A DNA stretch of 64,000 nt from Nigrospora sphaerica. Its lineage: Eukaryota; Ascomycota; Sordariomycetes; Amphisphaeriales; Apiosporaceae. Within the stretch, counting starts at the first letter, position 1, and each line of letters opens with the position of its first letter. This document shows, piece by piece, positions 58,423-64,000 of the stretch. The notes below the pieces were generated by a model. That model was not told the origin of the DNA. It made no database searches and was given only the letters and a program-made list of their open reading frames with translations. The translations under genes were made by a program, and so were the position numbers. Location: NCBI GenBank assembly GCA_018287875.1, contig JAGVVL010000001.1:3782001-3846000 (forward strand), given 5' to 3'.

Positions 58423-61400
58423 TCATTTCTCTGCATGTCCGTTGTTCAGCAGCATCTCGAGCACAATCTGCTGGCCCGGGACTTCCGGGTGCGCCATGCA
58501 GATCTTGACGGTGCCCTTGGATTCAGCACCCTCCTCTGGTGCCGTCTGCGGCGTGAAGCCGTTGGTCGACTGATGAAAGCCGCCCGTGGGGCCTCGGATG
58601 CCGTAGTCGAGCACGCGCACGTCCCGGCCCGCGATGATCTGGCGCAAGCGACCGTTTTCGGCGTTGCGCACTTCGACGTAATCCTCATTGAATAGCAGCA
58701 GGTACTGACCAAACATGGTTGCGCCCTTGGCCTTCTTCTGCTTCCCGCTGTACTCCATGATGACGCTGCGGCTGACGTCGCCGTGCTTGTCAATATAGAC
58801 AGCGCAGTCCTCAAAGGCTAGAATATATTCCTGATCGTTCAGCCGGAACATGCCCAAGGGGCGCTGATCTCGGATCCGACTGGCGATATTGGCGATGGCG
58901 GGCTGCTTGACATCTGGAATGCTCATGGGTACCTTTTTGTCAAGCGTCATGAGCTCGAAGCCCTTGGCGGTTGAGATGGCAATGTAGTTGTTGAAAATGT
59001 TCAGCGAGTAGCATTCTACAGGTAGGTAGAATTCGTCGTAGTCGCGGAACGTCTCGGTGACGCCATTGCCCTTGCGGGTGAAGATGCGAGATTTCTTCTC
59101 GCTCGACTTCTGGAACACGGGTTCCAATACCTTGAACGTGCTATGGAGACCCTCCTTCTTCTTGTAGAAGACCAGCATGCGGTCCTTCATACGGGCCGTT
59201 GCAAAGAATGATACGTCCTTGGCCAGCCGTTGCGGTGCGCGACGTGTGTTGTCGCCGGCCGGGGCGGGGAAGTTGGAAGGCGGCGATATTACATCAAGCG
59301 GATACGAGATCAAGTTTCGGTCGGCCAAGACCAACACGACCGAGAACTCCTCTAGTACCGCGATTTGCGTGACCCGCAATATTGATACCGTCTGCGAGAG
59401 TGTGAGTAGAGGGGAAGACGTCGGACACGTGCTCTCGTGCTGCTTACCTTGGACCAACTCCGTGGATCGCTGGCCTCGGCCACGCAAACACCAACGTCGG
59501 TGCCGACCGCTACCATGTTTTTCCCGTACGCGCAGAAGCCCGTCGCACAGTGAATGGCGGCCCGGGATATCGGCGGAGGACCTCGGCCAGGCCCGTACGT
59601 CCTCTCTAGCTCCCGAATCGCACGGTCCAGAGGGGTGCCGCGGATATGAACGCCGCCGACATACTTCCCAATGCCGCTCATGGAATCGTAGCCGAAAGCA
59701 CTGTCTGCCATGACACGGAGACGGAAAGGCTCGGCGTTTTGAGCGTGCAATGCCTTGGCATGCCTGGTCTTTGCTTCAATGATCTTGTCGCACCAGTCTT
59801 GACGCGCCTGGCCTGTTGGTACGAACAGCGTGTAAACGTCGTGGCCCAGGTGCTTCACCCGGAACGGATACAGCGTCCTTCCTTCGTCGACCAAGCCATT
59901 CGGCGCAAGCCTCGTGACTGTTGTGGTCGACATCGACGAGCCGGTGGCAACGTGCTGCAGATCGGGGCGCTCAGCGCCGTTCGAGCCGGTCTTGTTGAGC
60001 TTCATATCCGATGCGTTGGTAGCCCTGGTCAGAGGAGCAGCGATGCCCTTCTGCTTCGCGATGGGCTCGTCCAGGCTGCTTTCGAGGAACAAAAGTGGCA
60101 TGGGAATGGGCTACAGGAGTCAGTCATCACGGCCACGCATTGGGGCGGCGAGTGGGAGGAACCTACCTCCTTGGAGACATCGTATTTTTTGTCTTGCCGC
60201 CCATCCTTGGAGGTGACGAGTTTGGCCAAGATGAGATAGTGATCGAAGAGGAGAGCATGCGTGTCAACCCAGCGCACGCCCTTGGATCCCATGCGCTGCA
60301 CGTCGCCCTGCATGATGAGCTCGCGGCCCAAGTGGTCCAGGTTCAGGTCTGCGTGGAAGCCCGGCCGCAGGACCAACATGGCGTTCAGCTCTATCATCGT
60401 CACCTTCTTTTGCATCTCGTCGACTTTGGTGTCTGCCTCGAGGGCCACCGCCTTGATCTCCTCCATGGCCTTCACGAGATTGACCTTCTCTTCGCTGTCA
60501 CCCACCATGTTCTTCATGCTTGTGCCGAGGAGGAGATTGTATCTCTGCAAGCGCGTGATGGGGGCTTTCAGGTAGGTAACCCAGTCCAGCCGGTTCGAGC
60601 GAGGGTGCGAACGGTTCGAGTCTAAGAACTCCCTGAACATGTAGTTCCGATCGGCCTCCTTTCTCACCAAATATTGCGCATAGGGGTAAGCCGATGCATA
60701 TTCGACATAGGCCACTCTCGCCTTGCGAATCCATTCGCGGAAGATATCACTGAATCCAACGATCCAAGGACCCTGCTCCTTCTGCCGGTACTTCAGTTGA
60801 GCGAGAAGATACTCCTTGTTGGCCTGCATGATGCCTTCGACCTTGCCGAAAACAGCGTTGGTGAACTTCTCGATGCGGCCCTCTGCGATAATCCTCGGCT
60901 GCGTCTGCAGAAGCTGGTCGCGGTATAGAATCCGCAGGACGTCGAGCTGGTCCATGTATTCCTCCTCGCCAGTGACCAGTTCGTGCAGGTTGTTTTGGCG
61001 TTCAATCTCCTTCTTGTGCTTGCCTTCCACAGACTCGGCCGTCATACCGTAGTACGTCGCCCAGTCTGCCTTCTTGTAACCTTCCGTCAGGAAGTCATCG
61101 AGATTCGCCTTTTTCAATGTGCGGCCGCAGTGGTACGAGTAACACCTGGACGTTAGCTCCCATTCGGTCACCTCGCCATCCGACTCGTGTAGTTTCGGCG
61201 TGTAGCAGCCGGCGCCAGTCAGCTGCCACAAAACTCCGGTGATGGAGCCCGGCCCGAACTTGAGCCATTCCTCCTCGGGTACGAGGATGCCAGCTTCCAG
61301 CATCGCGTCAACGACATGAGTGCTAAGGGCTTCGGCATCGGCAACATGGAGGGTTGGGATCTTGAGACAGAAAAGACGGACGAACCCGTCCTCCACCGTT

Positions 61401-63718
61401 TTCCTCTTCAGATCGGGCTCTCCCTCAGCCATCTCACGGATCCACTTGGAGATACCGCTCAAGGCCCACGGCTCTGTGCAGGAGCGCGTATCCGCCAAGG
61501 TCAGCTTTTCGGGCACGAATTTCTTCCGACGACCGCTAGGCAGCGTGATGACGTCGTAATTCACCGAAGACGGCGTCGCGGAATCGTAGCCCTCGTACGG
61601 CAAGCCTTGCTGGGCGGCGAGCTGCTGCTGCTGGCGCATATGGCTTAAACGTCGATTGCGGTCTTCTGCATCGGTCCTCGATCTTGCTGGGGGTTGCACC
61701 TGCGGCGATGTACTGTGGCTGGATAGCGATATGGACCGCTCGACTTGTAGCTGCTGCGCATTTTGTCCGTAAAGGGCATCAGGTCCAGTGTACGGCCGGG
61801 CATCGATGCTGCCGGAGTGGCCGTGGTGATACGATGCTCGGTTCGGAGACTGCACCGACAGCAGGGAGCTGCTATCAGAACCCCCTGGAATCGCTGGAAG
61901 GGGCCTGTTGGAAAGGCCTGGGTGGTAGAACATGTCGGGGTAGTCTTCTTTGTGTGGCGACTCGCTACCGCTCAGTCGAGAGTTCAGGGAAACGCGTTCG
62001 TCGCCTTCGTCGAAGCTCAGGCGGTGGGCAGTCGGCGCCTGGAGGCCACCAGTGCCTCCGTAGTCCGTTTCAGCCTGCTCGAAAGCTGGGAAGTGGTTGC
62101 TCCCATGGCTCCTCTGGGAGGCATGGTTACTGCGCGGCGTGTGGAGACCCTGGCCATCTGGGTACAAAGATTCAGTTCCGGGAGGTGTTGCCGTATTGTC
62201 GTCGTAGGCCAGGTTCCCTGCATAGCCACCACTGAAGAGTCCCAAATCCTGGCCTGCGTAGTCGCTGTCGCTGCTCGGCTCTTCTGCAAGGTTGGGGAGG
62301 GTCGGCTGCAGGGCAACCTCGGGTTGGCTGAAGTACGGGAATGCAACGCCGCCGGTACTTAGTCGACGGTCGTCCTCGTCTGCCTGCTGCATGGCCATTA
62401 GTCCGGCGGCTGCCTCGGGATCGCTCTCGTCTCCGTCGTCTTCGGGGTACGAGTATGGGTTCTGAGAGTGGTTGCGGTTGAGGGTCGAAGCATTCGACGA
62501 GTACCGGTTCACGCCAGCGGTGTCGTCTTGGTTGTCGACCGTCGTGGCTGTCGAGCGGTAACTGGCAGTCGATGTTAAGCGGCGCAGGTTCTGCAAGTCG
62601 CCGTCGGCAAACCCGCCATCGCGTGTATCCAAGGGCGTAGGCCGGTGCCGGTATGAACCGCTGCCTCTATTGAGTTCGGCCTCGATGTCCTCCATTATGT
62701 CATCCTGCGTGATGTTCTCGGATGCTGGCCGTTGTTTATAGCCAGCCCCATTCGTCCCCCAATAGCCTTCCGCAGCGCCGTTGTCGTTGGGTCGACTGGG
62801 CAGAGGAGCGTTGGTTGGGTGTCTTTGCAAGCCAGGCGACATGAGCTGCGGCGCCGATGGCGAAGAGAGGGGCGATGCTTGCGAATTCGACCTCGAGGTA
62901 CGGGTAAGGAAGGAATGAGGGTCTTGCGCCGAGTAGTTGGGCCCTACGGGGATCTGCGAATGGACGGGGTAAGGTGTCTGCGACGGCGACTGGGGCGGAT
63001 AAGGCGGCGCTGCCGGTGGGCTCGCGGAGCTGCTGTTGGTGTAGTATTGCAGGTAGGACGAGTGGTCGTAGGAAGCGTACGATGTGGGGGTGCCGGGCAC
63101 TTGGGCGGACGCAGCATAGGTGGGCTGCGATTGATAGTACGGCGACGTAGGCGAGGTGTATCCTGGTTGACTGCTACTGTAGCCGCCGTATCCCGAGTAC
63201 GTCGACTGTCTCTGAGGGACGGCCGGTGGGGACGATGGATTGTTGGTATAGGCCGCGGGATTGTAGGGGGCGGGTGTATAGTTGGTTGTGCCGGTTGGGC
63301 TGTAGGGCGTTGCGCTCTGGGGCCTGTACTGGTTCGCCGAAGGATGCGGGTGGTAAGGCAAGTTCTGGGACTGTGAACGTCCAACAAAAGACTGCGGGTT
63401 GTATGTCGTAGGCGTCGCCGGCGTCTGCGCAGCGTACTGGTGCTGGTATCCCGCCATGGCGACGCCAGAGTTCGCACTCGATCCGTAGTCGGGACGGCTC
63501 GTCCCGGTTGGGCTGGCCATGAAGAGCTCGTCCTCGGTCTCGAGGCCTCTCGTATTCACCGGCGGCGGGTAAGACGGCTGTCGGGCGGCAGGCGATTCAA
63601 AGGCAGCAGAGTCGTCGCCGCTATTGAAGCTCGGCCGCCGCGAGAGGTCCTGGTTTCCGGTGGGATACTGCACGGGTGGCACATGGCCGTACCGGCGCTC
63701 GTCGCCGCGAAAGGACAT
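58423..63718 (-). CDS. rgf1: Rho1 guanine-nucleotide exchange factor (Rom2/RGF type)
   Basis: Activates the GTPase Rho1 in the cell-wall integrity pathway at the plasma membrane. Exons 63718-60167, 60110-59448 and 59391-58423 give 1727 residues. The first 700 residues are disordered, rich in Tyr, Pro, Ser, Gln and Asn, with a poly-Gln-poor Ser/Pro composition. A DEP-like region lies at about 760-860 (LFCLKIPTLHVADAEALSTHV...GVLWQLTGAGC). The catalytic DH domain lies at about 900-1115 (ERQNNLHELVTGEEEYMDQL, and the CR3-like LKAPITRLQRYNLLL). A PH domain follows, split by intron 1 after KKYDVSKE. It ends near the Trp in ARQDWCDKII. A CNH domain occupies about 1370-1700. This domain order is diagnostic of Rom1/Rom2 and RGF proteins. 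An in-frame ATG 13 codons upstream (63757) is possible; I prefer 63718 because MSFRGDERR opens the recognisable protein. Confidence 0.95.
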
Positions 63719-64000
63719 GATTTGGCCTAGGCTTGTCTGGACGCCAGACACGGGCAAAGAGACGGCGCAGCGGCGGCGGGGTCGAGATTAGCGGTAGCCG
63801 GCAGAGTCCAGTTCTAACGGGCGCTCGCAGTCGCCTTCGTCTTTTCGTCTTTCGCCTGTCGTCTATCGGGTCGGAGGCGCAGTCGGTGAGTCAATCGAGG
63901 TGACGCGCCGCGGAGTCAAGTCAACGCCCGGGCAGCAGGCGGCCGTGTCGCATTGATTCCCTAGGACGGCGAAGGTGGTGAGAAGGTTGGTTGTCGCCCT
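63719..64000. other. 5' upstream sequence of the Rho1 GEF gene
   Basis: The last 280 bases hold the leader and proximal upstream region of the minus-strand GEF gene. No other feature was seen. Confidence 0.6.

Overview
The window is nuclear DNA from a filamentous ascomycete, most probably a Sordariomycete. The evidence is short introns (about 50-195 nt) with GT-AG ends and CTAAC/CTGAC branch points, GC-rich third codon positions, and fungal families (Zn2Cys6 regulators, DUF8004, DUF7704, LtrA, dynactin p62, Kog1, Tea1, a Rom2/RGF-type Rho1 GEF). I saw no prokaryotic operon, CRISPR array, rRNA, tRNA or intact transposon. All exon models were read by eye; each model listed is frame-consistent across its junctions.

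Layout. Left edge (1-1659, minus): a Zn2Cys6 regulator running off the window, rebuilt from seven short exons. 5363-6571 (plus): an unrecognised 347-residue protein. 7934-10423 (plus): a second zinc-cluster protein with an internal, unusual cluster. 13079-13901 (plus): a small membrane protein of EXPERA type. 14717-17661 (minus): a DUF8004 protein with a poly-Gln tract. After a gene-poor 4.6 kb come the dynactin p62 subunit (22290-24122, plus), ribosomal protein eS7 (24724-25785, minus), a DUF7704 membrane protein (26734-27216, plus) and a zinc alcohol dehydrogenase (27985-29210, plus). Next are a nine-exon LtrA membrane protein (29862-32490, minus) and a secreted tandem-repeat protein with an in-frame TAG (33903-35287, minus). 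They are followed by an F-box/WD40 protein (36935-39165, minus), the TORC1 subunit Kog1/raptor (42909-47891, minus), the kelch polarity factor Tea1 (52653-57170, plus) and a Rho1 GEF (58423-63718, minus).

Functionally the right third is rich in growth control: nutrient-dependent TORC1 signalling (Kog1), microtubule-linked polarity (Tea1), Rho1/cell-wall integrity signalling (the GEF) and probably SCF ubiquitination (F-box/WD40). Dynactin p62 belongs to the same hyphal-growth theme. This is inferred from family roles; nothing in the sequence shows co-regulation.

Nearly half of the window is intergenic. The gaps (up to 4.8 kb) hold microsatellites, pyrimidine tracts and recurrent TAC/CTA-type short motifs, with no convincing extra genes. 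I did not find an evident new multi-gene system. The most unusual items are the atypical zinc cluster, the stop-interrupted repeat protein, the LtrA microexon with a GC-AG intron, and the left-edge regulator whose zinc cluster is divided among three exons.
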